Positions 7,206 through 13,988 of a DNA stretch of 18,346 nucleotides are shown piece by piece. Position numbers and translations under genes: made by a program. The notes beneath the pieces are model-generated. The model did no database searches. It was not told the DNA's origin and was given only the letters and a program-made list of their open reading frames with translations. Each line of letters opens with the position of its first letter. Within the stretch, counting starts at the first letter, position 1. This stretch comes from Candidatus Peregrinibacteria bacterium. Its GTDB lineage: Bacteria > Patescibacteriota > Gracilibacteria > Peribacterales > Peribacteraceae. Location of the stretch: assembly GCA_018662075.1 (NCBI GenBank), contig JABJGX010000004.1:1-18346 (forward strand), given 5' to 3'.

Positions 7206-8228
7206 CTAGTGAGTAGCTACCATGGATTGATACTGGGCGTAGTTGATGTACGTTGATTCTTTTTCTTCTTTAAGAGCAATGCCGTCTTTCATCATTGTCA
7301 TTAAGAATGCGTCGCTTCCAGCACCTGATCCATACGATACAACAAGAATAGTTTCGTCTTTTTTTGCATGCTGCAATACATGCGCAAGTCCGAGTGGACT
7401 GCAGGCACTGTAGGTGTTTCCGATGTTAGGGACGATGAACCCGTGTTTCATTTGATACGCGGTGCATCCAAACTCTTTTGCGATGCGACTCGGGAACTTT
7501 GCATTCGGCATGTGGAATACGACGTGGTCGATGTCAGACATTTCTTTTTTCGTCATTTGGAGGATTCCTTTCGTTGCTTCGCGCACATGGTGGAAGTAGG
7601 CAGGTTCACCGGTAAAGCGTCCTGCGTGGCTTGGGTATTTCTCACCGTTTGCCCTCCAGAAGTCTGGTGTGTCTGTCGTAAATGACAAAGTGCGTTCGAT
7701 ACGACAAAGTGCGTTTTTATCTGTTGATGGCCCCATGATGAATGCGGCAGCCCCCGCTGCAGCTGTGTATTCTAGAGCATCGCCTGGCTTACTCTGTGCG
7801 GTATCAGAACCGATAGCGAGTCCGTAGGTTATCTGCTTTGCGCGGATCATACTATCGACAATTTGAATGGCTGCTGTTCCTGCTTTGCATGCAAATTCTA
7901 GGTCTGCGCAGTGGCAAAATGGGTCACATTCGAGTGCGTTTGCGACCATTCCACTGGTTGGTTTTACGGCATATGGGTGGCTTTCGGACCCGACAAATAC
8001 TGCAGAAATCTGTGAAGGCGTGATATCTGCTATCTCGATTGCCTGCTTTCCGGCCTCAAAAGCGAGGGTAAAGGTATCTTCTCCCACTCCTGGAACTGTC
8101 TTTTCTTTGACTCCAAGGCCAGATTTAATGGCTTCTGGATCCTGATGCCAGTTTTTGGCTATTTCCTCTACGGTGATCTTCAGGGACGGCACACACAAAC
8201 CAAAGCCGATAATAGCGGAGCTAGACAT
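7206..8228 (-). CDS. Hydroxymethylglutaryl-CoA synthase, archaeal type
   Basis: Joins acetyl-CoA and acetoacetyl-CoA to HMG-CoA. The 340-residue length and motifs are those of the archaeal synthase rather than the ~390-residue bacterial MvaS: GSESHPYAVKPT (80-91, catalytic Glu82), DLEFACKAGTAA (109-120, nucleophile Cys114), GDALEYTAAAGAAAFI (149-164) and VVFHMPNAKFP (236-246, His239). The gene follows the inverted-repeat element and has its own TAAACT box 8 nt before the ATG, so it may head a separate transcript. Thiolase starts 1 bp after its stop. Confidence 0.92.
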   Translation of the reverse strand: MSSSAIIGFGLCVPSLKITVEEIAKNWHQDPEAIKSGLGVKEKTVPGVGEDTFTLAFEAGKQAIEIADITPSQISAVFVGSESHPYAVKPTSGMVANALECDPFCHCADLEFACKAGTAAIQIVDSMIRAKQITYGLAIGSDTAQSKPGDALEYTAAAGAAAFIMGPSTDKNALCRIERTLSFTTDTPDFWRANGEKYPSHAGRFTGEPAYFHHVREATKGILQMTKKEMSDIDHVVFHMPNAKFPSRIAKEFGCTAYQMKHGFIVPNIGNTYSACSPLGLAHVLQHAKKDETILVVSYGSGAGSDAFLMTMMKDGIALKEEKESTYINYAQYQSMVATH

Positions 8229-8236
8229 CGCACGAG

Positions 8237-8242
8237 AGTTTA
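8237..8242 (-). promoter_or_regulatory. Possible -10 box of the HMG-CoA synthase transcript
   Basis: On the minus strand TAAACT ends 8 nt before the ATG at 8228. No good -35 hexamer is evident. Confidence 0.35.
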
Positions 8243-8324
8243 GCAGAAAATTGGCTTAGTAAAGCTATCTAGAAGGGTTTTTCTGGGTTCTAGCAAGCTT
8301 CCTTTGTGTCTTTTCAGATGTGCT

Positions 8325-8733
8325 TCGCTATGTTCTTGCCCCTTTTTCCTTGATGAAAAAGAGACGAAAAAATCAAGGCAGACTGAACTCATTCGAAGAA
8401 ATAATACTAGCACTAGGCGTGCACTCCTCAACCCCTTCGCTACGCTACGGAGCATTCGTCGTTATAATACAAACACTAAGAGGGTTCTTCTCTCTCAAAC
8501 ACAAAGTCTGCCATGCCCACCCGCTTCGTTCCTTAGAAAGACATCTTGCAGACACTGTAGTATGGACGAAGATCACACCGCTGCACTTGTATTTAGTGAC
8601 GAAGAGCTAAGCTGCCGCAGCAGACTTAGTCGAGGAGCGCACAACATTACATTCTTATTATTTCTTCGTTCATATCAGTGGCTAAGATTTTTGGTTACTT
8701 TTCATCGGAAAAGTGACAAAAGAATATTGATGC
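8325..8733. repeat. ~400-bp imperfect inverted-repeat element with nested hairpins
   Basis: This fills most of the 505-bp gap between HMG-CoA synthase and HMG-CoA reductase. The left arm (about 8325-8472) and the reverse complement of the right arm (about 8587-8733) align over ~148 bp with small gaps. Shared blocks are CGAAGAAATAATA (13 nt identical), GTGC-CTCCTC, TTCGTC followed by AATACAA, and GATGAAAA. Each outer end has its own hairpin: TTTTTC-CTTGAT-GAAAAA (8343-8360) and a 10-bp stem at 8694-8717 around ATCG with one G-T pair. A 114-bp centre separates the arms. No ORF in it looks real. The outer edge touches the HMG-CoA reductase stop. It may be a MITE-like remnant or a structured RNA region. 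Outside it, 8243-8324 holds only a small CTAGAA/TTCTAG hairpin (8269-8293). Confidence 0.65.
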
Positions 8734-9885
8734 CTATCTAGCTAACTTCTTATGACTAATCGCAAGAGCATGTGCAGCCTGTGCTGCGAGTAGCGATACT
8801 TCTCCAGCAAGAATGGCTGCCCCAATGGACTCTGCGAGTTGCTGCGTTTTTCGAAGACTTGTTTTCGGTTGCATGAGTAATTCTAAACATTGGTTCTGTG
8901 CAGGCATGCCAGTTCCTCCTCCGCGTACACCAACAAGGAGTGCAGGGGAGCGGACAGAAATAAACAGACCGTCCTTCGTAAGTTCCACTGTTGTATCTGC
9001 GAGCGACCCTTCAACAACGTGTGCAGCGTCTTGTCCCGTTGCAAGATAAAGCGCAGCCACTATGTTTGCGGCGTGTAAATTATGTCCGATGGCACCTGCA
9101 ATCTGGGATCCATCTTTTAGTTTTGCACTCGCCACATTCATCATGTCACGTGGTGTAGTTTTTAAGGTGTCTTGAATAACTTTTGTACTCAAGTTTATCT
9201 CTGCAGTCACATCGTACCCACGACCCATGTCGTGCGTTCGCTTGCTTGGTTTTTTGTCGCTATCAATGTTGCCTGCAATGGTCACAAGTTCGCATCCACA
9301 GTTATCATCAATCCAGTTTCCAATAGCCTGAGCGGCAATAGTAATCATGTTCATTCCCATCGCTTCATCTGTGTCTGCATTGATAGTGAGAAAGAGGTGA
9401 CTGTCTGATGTATCGATGTGAGTATTAATGATTTTTAGGTGACTACTTGTCGCTTCTCCTGCTGCTTTCCATGCATCTTCTTTTTCAGTTATTGAATTAA
9501 TTAATTGTTCAGGTTTATCATCTACTTTAAAAGCAATTGTCCGACTGATGCCATGGTAAATAGCACTCGTCACAACGCTTCCGCTCATTGCTTTACATCC
9601 TCTGTTTACACTTGCAACTAACGCACCTTCTGTCGTTGCTAGAGGAAGGTGAAGCTTGCCAGTTTCTCCAGTGCTGAACTGTATGCCAAGAGGGCCTGCG
9701 TATCCCACAGGAATTGGAACACTGCCAAACATCTGTTCGCAGTTTTTCTCTTCTGCATCTCCCATTCTATTTGGTTCTGTGCCAAGGCACGAGAGGTTTA
9801 CTTCAAGTGTATCTTGAATGGTCATGCGGCGAACGGCTGCACGCTCATGCGGAGACAATGATTCTGGAAGGTTTCGTAAGTTCAT
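8734..9885 (-). CDS. Hydroxymethylglutaryl-CoA reductase, class I (archaeal-like)
   Basis: Reduces HMG-CoA to mevalonate, the committing step. At 383 residues it is a soluble catalytic domain with no membrane anchor. Class I residues are all visible: Glu86 in ATTEGALV, the Lys of SDKKPS (209-214), Asp286 in TGQD, and His378 in ISHKKLAR near the C-terminus, plus the cofactor motif DEAMGMNM (173-180), VPIPVGYAGPL and GGGTGMP. The DKKPS segment and C-terminal His place it with class I (archaeal/eukaryotic, usually NADPH), not class II such as Pseudomonas MvaA. The ATG shares its A with the TAA stop of the decarboxylase gene (TAATG), indicating coupled translation. Downstream lies the inverted-repeat element. 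Confidence 0.94.
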   Translation of the reverse strand: MNLRNLPESLSPHERAAVRRMTIQDTLEVNLSCLGTEPNRMGDAEEKNCEQMFGSVPIPVGYAGPLGIQFSTGETGKLHLPLATTEGALVASVNRGCKAMSGSVVTSAIYHGISRTIAFKVDDKPEQLINSITEKEDAWKAAGEATSSHLKIINTHIDTSDSHLFLTINADTDEAMGMNMITIAAQAIGNWIDDNCGCELVTIAGNIDSDKKPSKRTHDMGRGYDVTAEINLSTKVIQDTLKTTPRDMMNVASAKLKDGSQIAGAIGHNLHAANIVAALYLATGQDAAHVVEGSLADTTVELTKDGLFISVRSPALLVGVRGGGTGMPAQNQCLELLMQPKTSLRKTQQLAESIGAAILAGEVSLLAAQAAHALAISHKKLAR

Positions 9886-10862
9886 TATATCAAGTGTGCA
9901 CCAGAACCAGTACTCGCTTCAAATATTTGGCAGCCTTCTTGTTCATTAGCGTATGAAAGGATCCGTTCTTTTGCCTCCTCTTCGCAGAAGAGGTGCACCG
10001 TAGGGCCTGCATCCATGGTATAGAGAACAGGAAGGTGCTCTGATGTTCGAATCTCTTGTATTTCTGTGATGATCCTATGCGTCTCATCCGATAGATAGTT
10101 GAGCTCGGGAGTTTGAGTCTGCATACACAGATGCATATTCATAGCATCTTGCTCTGCAACAGTTTGAAGATGCTCGAAGTCTTTATGGGCAATTGCATCG
10201 ATACATTCTTTCTGCCTGCGTTTTGCAATATCTGATAGCCGTTGCTTATAATGAGGACTTGTTTCTGCATTGGCATGACCCTCTGTAGAGCCTACTTTTT
10301 TCTCTTCGGTGCTTGGGACAATGATAATGTCATGGAGTTTCCAGTGGTTTTCATCTGCAATCTGCCATCCCTTCGATCCATCAATAAACATGTTCTCCTC
10401 ATTTCGGATAGCACCGTATCCTCCGAATATACTTCGAGACGCACTGCCCGATCCAAGACGCGCCATCACGCTGATCTGTTCGTCTGTTAGTGGAATCTCT
10501 ACGAGTCCTGCAATTGCTTTTGCAAGACCAGAGAACACAGCAGCAGATGATGCGAGTCCAATACTTGGTGGAATGTGTGATTGAATATCGATCGACAAGT
10601 TTGTGACGTCACAGTTATCTATGGTTGTGAGGTATGCCTGAATAAGCTCAAGAGTCTTTTGAAAACGTACAACAGACTCTGCAGTCATAACTTTATTGCT
10701 AGACGTTACGTGTAGCGTATCTGCATAGTCCACGGTGACATCTACATATGGACCGTCGAGTGTCATGGATGTCGACTCACCTGCGCACAATCGAAACTCT
10801 TCATGACGGTTACCCCAATATTTTATGAGCGCGATGTTTGGCGTACTACGTGCGGTGATCAT
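9885..10862 (-). CDS. mvaD: Mevalonate (di)phosphate decarboxylase, GHMP family
   Basis: ATP-dependent decarboxylation giving isopentenyl (di)phosphate. The 325-residue protein has the family motifs NIALIKYWGNR (9-19), the phosphate loop GLASSAAVFS (102-111), RLGSGSASRS (135-144) and the catalytic Asp284 in MDAGPTVHLF. The stretch VGSTEGHANAETSP (190-203) resembles, from memory, the chloroflexal and haloarchaeal decarboxylases, some of which act on phosphomevalonate rather than the diphosphate. The usual P-x-N-S motif after the first block is replaced by CAGESTS. Substrate is therefore uncertain: mevalonate 5-diphosphate (classical) or 5-phosphate (alternative route). The ATG overlaps the kinase stop (ATGA). 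Confidence 0.85.
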   Translation of the reverse strand: MITARSTPNIALIKYWGNRHEEFRLCAGESTSMTLDGPYVDVTVDYADTLHVTSSNKVMTAESVVRFQKTLELIQAYLTTIDNCDVTNLSIDIQSHIPPSIGLASSAAVFSGLAKAIAGLVEIPLTDEQISVMARLGSGSASRSIFGGYGAIRNEENMFIDGSKGWQIADENHWKLHDIIIVPSTEEKKVGSTEGHANAETSPHYKQRLSDIAKRRQKECIDAIAHKDFEHLQTVAEQDAMNMHLCMQTQTPELNYLSDETHRIITEIQEIRTSEHLPVLYTMDAGPTVHLFCEEEAKERILSYANEQEGCQIFEASTGSGAHLI

Positions 10863-11695
10863 GGGAGCACAATAGTTGGGAACTCGTCTGGGATTTTTGA
10901 AGCATCAATATTGATAGCTAAAACCATTCCACTCCCACCCGTACGACCACCAGCACCGACTACTTTGGCAGAGCCTCCTTCTTGTTCAATTTTTGTGATC
11001 AACTCTTTTCCCTTATCAGAAACAATTCCAAGAGATTGCTGTGCAGTATTATGCTCACGAATAACTGCTGCAAGATCACCTGACTGTTGTAATTTTTTAC
11101 TACACTCACCGATGATTTTCAGTGGATCTTCGAGTTCTTGTTTTCGAGAGCGAATCCACTTTATGAGTTCTGGCGTTTGCTGATCTGGCTTACCAGTATC
11201 AATAAGCAATGCTCCGTCGAGAATATCGCTCGGTAGGTCGACAAATTCTGGCACTTTGTCTTTGATAAATTTGATAGGTTCCCCATTCCAAATGGCTGCG
11301 AAGTCTATTCCACTGTGACCGGGGTTAAGGGTATCTTCCACCATGACTGCTTGCTCCTCACAATCTTGCCCAAAGAGGCACCTGGCTATCGCAATAACGA
11401 AAGCAGTAGAGCTTCCCATTCCCTTGTTTAGCGGGATAGTATTTTCAATGGTGATCGTTCCAGGGGAGACAGACCCTATAGATACACAGAGGTTAATGAT
11501 GTCTTCGACATACTTCACCCATTCTTCTTCTGCGTCCCAATTCAGCACGATATCGCCTATCATTGGGTCTTGCTTGAAATGAGCAGTAACGCAGAATGGG
11601 GTTGGAATCGCAATTCCTGGATACCCGAATAAGACAGCGTACTCACCTGTAAGGATGATCTTCCCCGGCGCAGAGGTGGTTCTATTATTTTCCAA
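10859..11695 (-). CDS. mvk: Mevalonate kinase (GHMP family)
   Basis: Phosphorylates mevalonate. Motifs in order: APGKIILTGEYAVLFG at the N-terminus, the ATP loop PLNKGMGSSTAF, GHSGIDFAAIWNG (catalytic Asp in SGID), a DTGKP strand, and the Gly-rich GAGGRTGGSG near the C-terminus. The SGID and GAGG blocks fit mevalonate kinase better than phosphomevalonate kinase. The longest ATG frame starts at 11791, but this adds 32 low-complexity residues and overlaps uppS by 107 bp. I prefer the TTG at 11695, eight codons before APGK, with AGG just upstream and an 11-bp overlap with the uppS end; this gives about 278 residues. The start is the least certain part. It overlaps the decarboxylase by 4 bp. Confidence 0.85.
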   Translation of the reverse strand: MENNRTTSAPGKIILTGEYAVLFGYPGIAIPTPFCVTAHFKQDPMIGDIVLNWDAEEEWVKYVEDIINLCVSIGSVSPGTITIENTIPLNKGMGSSTAFVIAIARCLFGQDCEEQAVMVEDTLNPGHSGIDFAAIWNGEPIKFIKDKVPEFVDLPSDILDGALLIDTGKPDQQTPELIKWIRSRKQELEDPLKIIGECSKKLQQSGDLAAVIREHNTAQQSLGIVSDKGKELITKIEQEGGSAKVVGAGGRTGGSGMVLAINIDASKIPDEFPTIVLP

Positions 11696-12329
11696 ACCTG
11701 CGTGTGCGGGAAGAAAATTGGTCAACAGAGCTTTGTAAGTCTGTTGTCGTGAAGTCTGGGAAACGCTTGTCGATGAAATCCCACTCGGCATATGTGGACT
11801 GCCAGAGGAAGAAGTTGGATGTTCGGTGTTCGCCTGAAGTACGGATAATAAGGTCTATGTCTTGGATTTCAGGGTGATCTAAGTGTGGTTCAAAATCATC
11901 GGAATCTGCTTTTTCTATAGCTCGCTTTATCTCGTCCTTTCCTCCGTAATCAACGGCTAGGTGTAGCGTAAAACCGTCACAATGGTTTGTTTCTTCTGCG
12001 ACCTCTGCAATCAAATTTTTCAGGCTCTCTGGAATGCGGTCTGTTCTTCCTGAATGAATGAATCGTGTGTTGTTCTCCAGGAATGCTGACCTCTCTTTTT
12101 GCAAATAGTCTTCGAGCATTTGCATCAGTTTGCCAATTTCTTCGGGGTCTCTTTTCCAGTTCTCTGTAGAAAAGCACCAGACAGTAAGTACACCAATGCG
12201 TTCATCCTCTTGGCACCACTCTGTCAGTGTTTGAAAGTTGTCGACTGCTTTTTGGTGTCCATCCCATGGCAGGAGCGATAGAGCCTTTGCCCATCGTCTA
12301 TTTCCATCGGGGATGATTGCTATGTGGAG
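11685..12329 (-). CDS. uppS: Undecaprenyl diphosphate synthase (cis-prenyltransferase), no canonical start
   Basis: Extends farnesyl diphosphate with cis isoprene units to the C55 lipid carrier of peptidoglycan synthesis. HIAIIPDGNRRWAK (from 12326) is the signature with the catalytic Asp; WCFSTENW, IIRTSGEHRTSNFFLWQ and YAEWDF follow. About 214 residues are present, somewhat shorter than the usual ~240-250. The ATG at 12125 is not the start because it would remove the catalytic block. Upstream of HIAIIPDGN the frame is open for only 12 more codons to a TAA (12363-12365), and none is ATG, GTG, TTG or CTG. That stretch is the G-rich repeat copy B. Initiation may use ATA/ATC, or the start was damaged by the repeat or by assembly. 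The start given is a guess. Confidence 0.85.
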   Translation of the reverse strand, partial: LHIAIIPDGNRRWAKALSLLPWDGHQKAVDNFQTLTEWCQEDERIGVLTVWCFSTENWKRDPEEIGKLMQMLEDYLQKERSAFLENNTRFIHSGRTDRIPESLKNLIAEVAEETNHCDGFTLHLAVDYGGKDEIKRAIEKADSDDFEPHLDHPEIQDIDLIIRTSGEHRTSNFFLWQSTYAEWDFIDKRFPDFTTTDLQSSVDQFSSRTRRFGK

Positions 12330-12362
12330 TAGGGGGTTGGAGATAGGGGTTAGGGGGTAGGG
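12330..12362 (+). repeat. G-rich dispersed repeat, copy B
   Basis: A 33-bp second copy of the repeat at 1965-1995, G-rich on the + strand and containing GGGGTTAGGGGGTAGGG. On the minus strand it encodes the last residues and TAA stop of idi and occupies the space where the uppS start should be. It has G-quadruplex potential on the + strand, here the template strand for idi and uppS. Confidence 0.8.
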
Positions 12363-12877
12363 TTAGAATAGAGGATACGTATAATGTCGTGAAACCATGG
12401 ACTGTATTTGCCTGGGTTTATCGCAAGATCTTTTTGGACGTCTGATACCTCAACCCACTTCATATCTGCAATTTCTAATGGGTCTGGGTCGAGAGGTGTG
12501 GATTCTTCTATCTCACCAACAAGTATAGTGTCGTACTCGTGCTCTGTTCCTTTGCCATGTGGGTCCTCGGCTTTGTATACAAAAGAACTAATGACTGTGA
12601 GGGGACACGTGAAACCACATTCTTCCTGAAGGCGTATTTGAGCCTCTTTTTCGATGCTTTGCTCTTCTTTTGGGTGGCTGCAGCACGTATTGGACCAGAA
12701 TCCTGGCCAGAGCATCTTCTCCTCTGCCCTCTGCTGGATGAGCATTCGTGTGTTGTCAGGGTTGAATATTACCGCTGAAAAGGCCTTATGGAGGCTTCCA
12801 CCATTGGTATGGGCCTCAATAATCTCGGATGTTCCGAGGGTTTCACCCTGCTCGTTGGTTAAAATGACGGTTTTCAT
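12350..12877 (-). CDS. idi: Isopentenyl-diphosphate delta-isomerase, type I
   Basis: Interconverts IPP and DMAPP; a Nudix-fold, metal-dependent enzyme. The 175-residue protein has LHKAFSAVIFN (29-39), the catalytic Cys in WSNTCCSHP (61-69), LQEECGF in the Nudix region and GTEHEYD (110-116) with the catalytic Glu. This is type I, not the flavin-dependent type II common in bacteria with mevalonate pathways. It heads the minus-strand block, with a TACAAT box 6 nt before the ATG. The last residues (SNPTP) are encoded by the G-rich repeat, which also supplies the stop, so the native C-terminus was probably altered slightly. Confidence 0.93.
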   Translation of the reverse strand: MKTVILTNEQGETLGTSEIIEAHTNGGSLHKAFSAVIFNPDNTRMLIQQRAEEKMLWPGFWSNTCCSHPKEEQSIEKEAQIRLQEECGFTCPLTVISSFVYKAEDPHGKGTEHEYDTILVGEIEESTPLDPDPLEIADMKWVEVSDVQKDLAINPGKYSPWFHDIIRILYSNPTP

Positions 12878-12883
12878 GCCTGT

Positions 12884-12889
12884 ATTGTA
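12884..12889 (-). promoter_or_regulatory. -10 box of idi and the mevalonate gene block
   Basis: On the minus strand TACAAT ends 6 nt before the idi ATG: leaderless arrangement. It is divergent from the mscS promoter about 40 bp away, and the two may share regulatory DNA. No strong -35 box is seen. Confidence 0.5.
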
Positions 12890-12925
12890 CGTGGATTTTG
12901 GGTTCTAAAATAGGCTTATTTACTG

Positions 12926-12931
12926 TATAAT
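12926..12931 (+). promoter_or_regulatory. -10 box of the mscS gene
   Basis: A perfect TATAAT ends 7 nt before the ATG at 12939. The upstream in-frame ATG at 12930 overlaps this box and so would lie before the transcription start, which argues for 12939. A weak TTCTAA lies 17 bp upstream. Confidence 0.55.
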
Positions 12932-12938
12932 GGTCTTA

Positions 12939-13988
12939 ATGCTAGATATACAACAAATTCTTGAATTTCAAATAGGCGGTAACACAGTTGCCGATCTTGG
13001 TATTGCTGTCGGTGTATTCTTGGCGATTTTCATCGCCATGAAGATCACACGAAAGCATGTTGTAGAACGTATGCTTAAGTATTCAAAGAATACTCACTCT
13101 AAGGTGGATGATGTTGTTTCGGCATTCCTTGGTGGCATTCGAACACCTGTTTACCTCCTTGTCGCGGTGTTTGTTGCTTTGCAAGGTATTAAAGTACCAG
13201 AGTCACTGACATTGATTGTTCATATTATTGTCCTGGTGGTGATTGTTTCTCAGGTAATTAAGCTTATGGAAGAGGTATTCTCTATGATGCTTGGAGCACA
13301 GTTTAAGAGATCGAATCCAGAATCAGAACTTCCAGGAATCTTCCGTATTGGTATTCGTTTAGTCCTATGGTCTGTTGGAATCCTCCTGATTTTGAGTAAT
13401 GCTGGTGTCGATATTACGTCACTTGTAGCAGGACTTGGAATTGGTGGCTTGGCTATCTCCCTTGCTTTGCAGGGCATCCTATCCGACCTCTTCGCATCAT
13501 TCTCTATCGCTGTTGATAAGCCATTTGAGATAGGGGATTTTATCATTGTTGGTGAACACAAAGGAACAGTGAAACATATTGGAATGAAGACAACACGCAT
13601 AACAGCCCTAGAGGGGGAGGAGATAGTGATCTCTAACGCAGAGCTTACAGCTGCCCGTGTACAGAACTACAAGAAGATGCAGAAGCGTCGCATAGTCTTT
13701 AACTTCGGTTGTTCATACGATGCGAAAGCAGGCCAAATGAAGCAAATTTCAGAGGATGTGAAGAAGATAATTGATAGCCATGACAATGCTGAAGTAGACC
13801 GCGTTCATTTTAAGGCTTTCGGAGATAGTGACCTACAATTTGAAGCAGTATATTTCATGCTGACAAGTGAGTACGTTGCGTATATGGATACTCAGCAAGA
13901 TATCAATATTGATCTTATGAAGTACTTCGAGGCTAATGGCCTAGAAATGGCTTATCCTACACAAACTCTCTACGTTAAGAAAGACTAG
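12939..13988 (+). CDS. MscS-family mechanosensitive channel
   Basis: A small-conductance mechanosensitive channel of the cytoplasmic membrane that vents solutes on hypo-osmotic shock. The 349-residue protein has three or more N-terminal hydrophobic helices (about residues 16-40, 66-85 and 92-120). The pore helix region LVAGLGIGGLAISLALQ follows, with the Gly/Ala pattern of MscS TM3, then the beta domain (FEIGDFIIVGEHKGTV, a strongly conserved family block) and a C-terminal alpha/beta domain ending TQTLYVKKD. The start at 12939 is preferred over 12930 because the latter overlaps the TATAAT box. The stop shares a base with the GTG of the next gene (TAGTG), so the two are coupled. Confidence 0.92.
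   Translation: MLDIQQILEFQIGGNTVADLGIAVGVFLAIFIAMKITRKHVVERMLKYSKNTHSKVDDVVSAFLGGIRTPVYLLVAVFVALQGIKVPESLTLIVHIIVLVVIVSQVIKLMEEVFSMMLGAQFKRSNPESELPGIFRIGIRLVLWSVGILLILSNAGVDITSLVAGLGIGGLAISLALQGILSDLFASFSIAVDKPFEIGDFIIVGEHKGTVKHIGMKTTRITALEGEEIVISNAELTAARVQNYKKMQKRRIVFNFGCSYDAKAGQMKQISEDVKKIIDSHDNAEVDRVHFKAFGDSDLQFEAVYFMLTSEYVAYMDTQQDINIDLMKYFEANGLEMAYPTQTLYVKKD

Noticed and set aside
8304..8741. 145-codon plus-strand ORF in the gap between the HMG-CoA synthase and reductase genes
   Set aside because: It lies across the inverted-repeat element, runs into the 3' end of HMG-CoA reductase, has low-complexity composition and no recognisable motif.
11685..12125. uppS starting at the ATG at 12125
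   Set aside because: This would remove HIAIIPDGNRRWAK with the catalytic Asp, which is clearly encoded in frame upstream.
12930..12932. mscS start at the first in-frame ATG
   Set aside because: The codon overlaps the perfect TATAAT box; the next ATG at 12939 fits a leaderless start.
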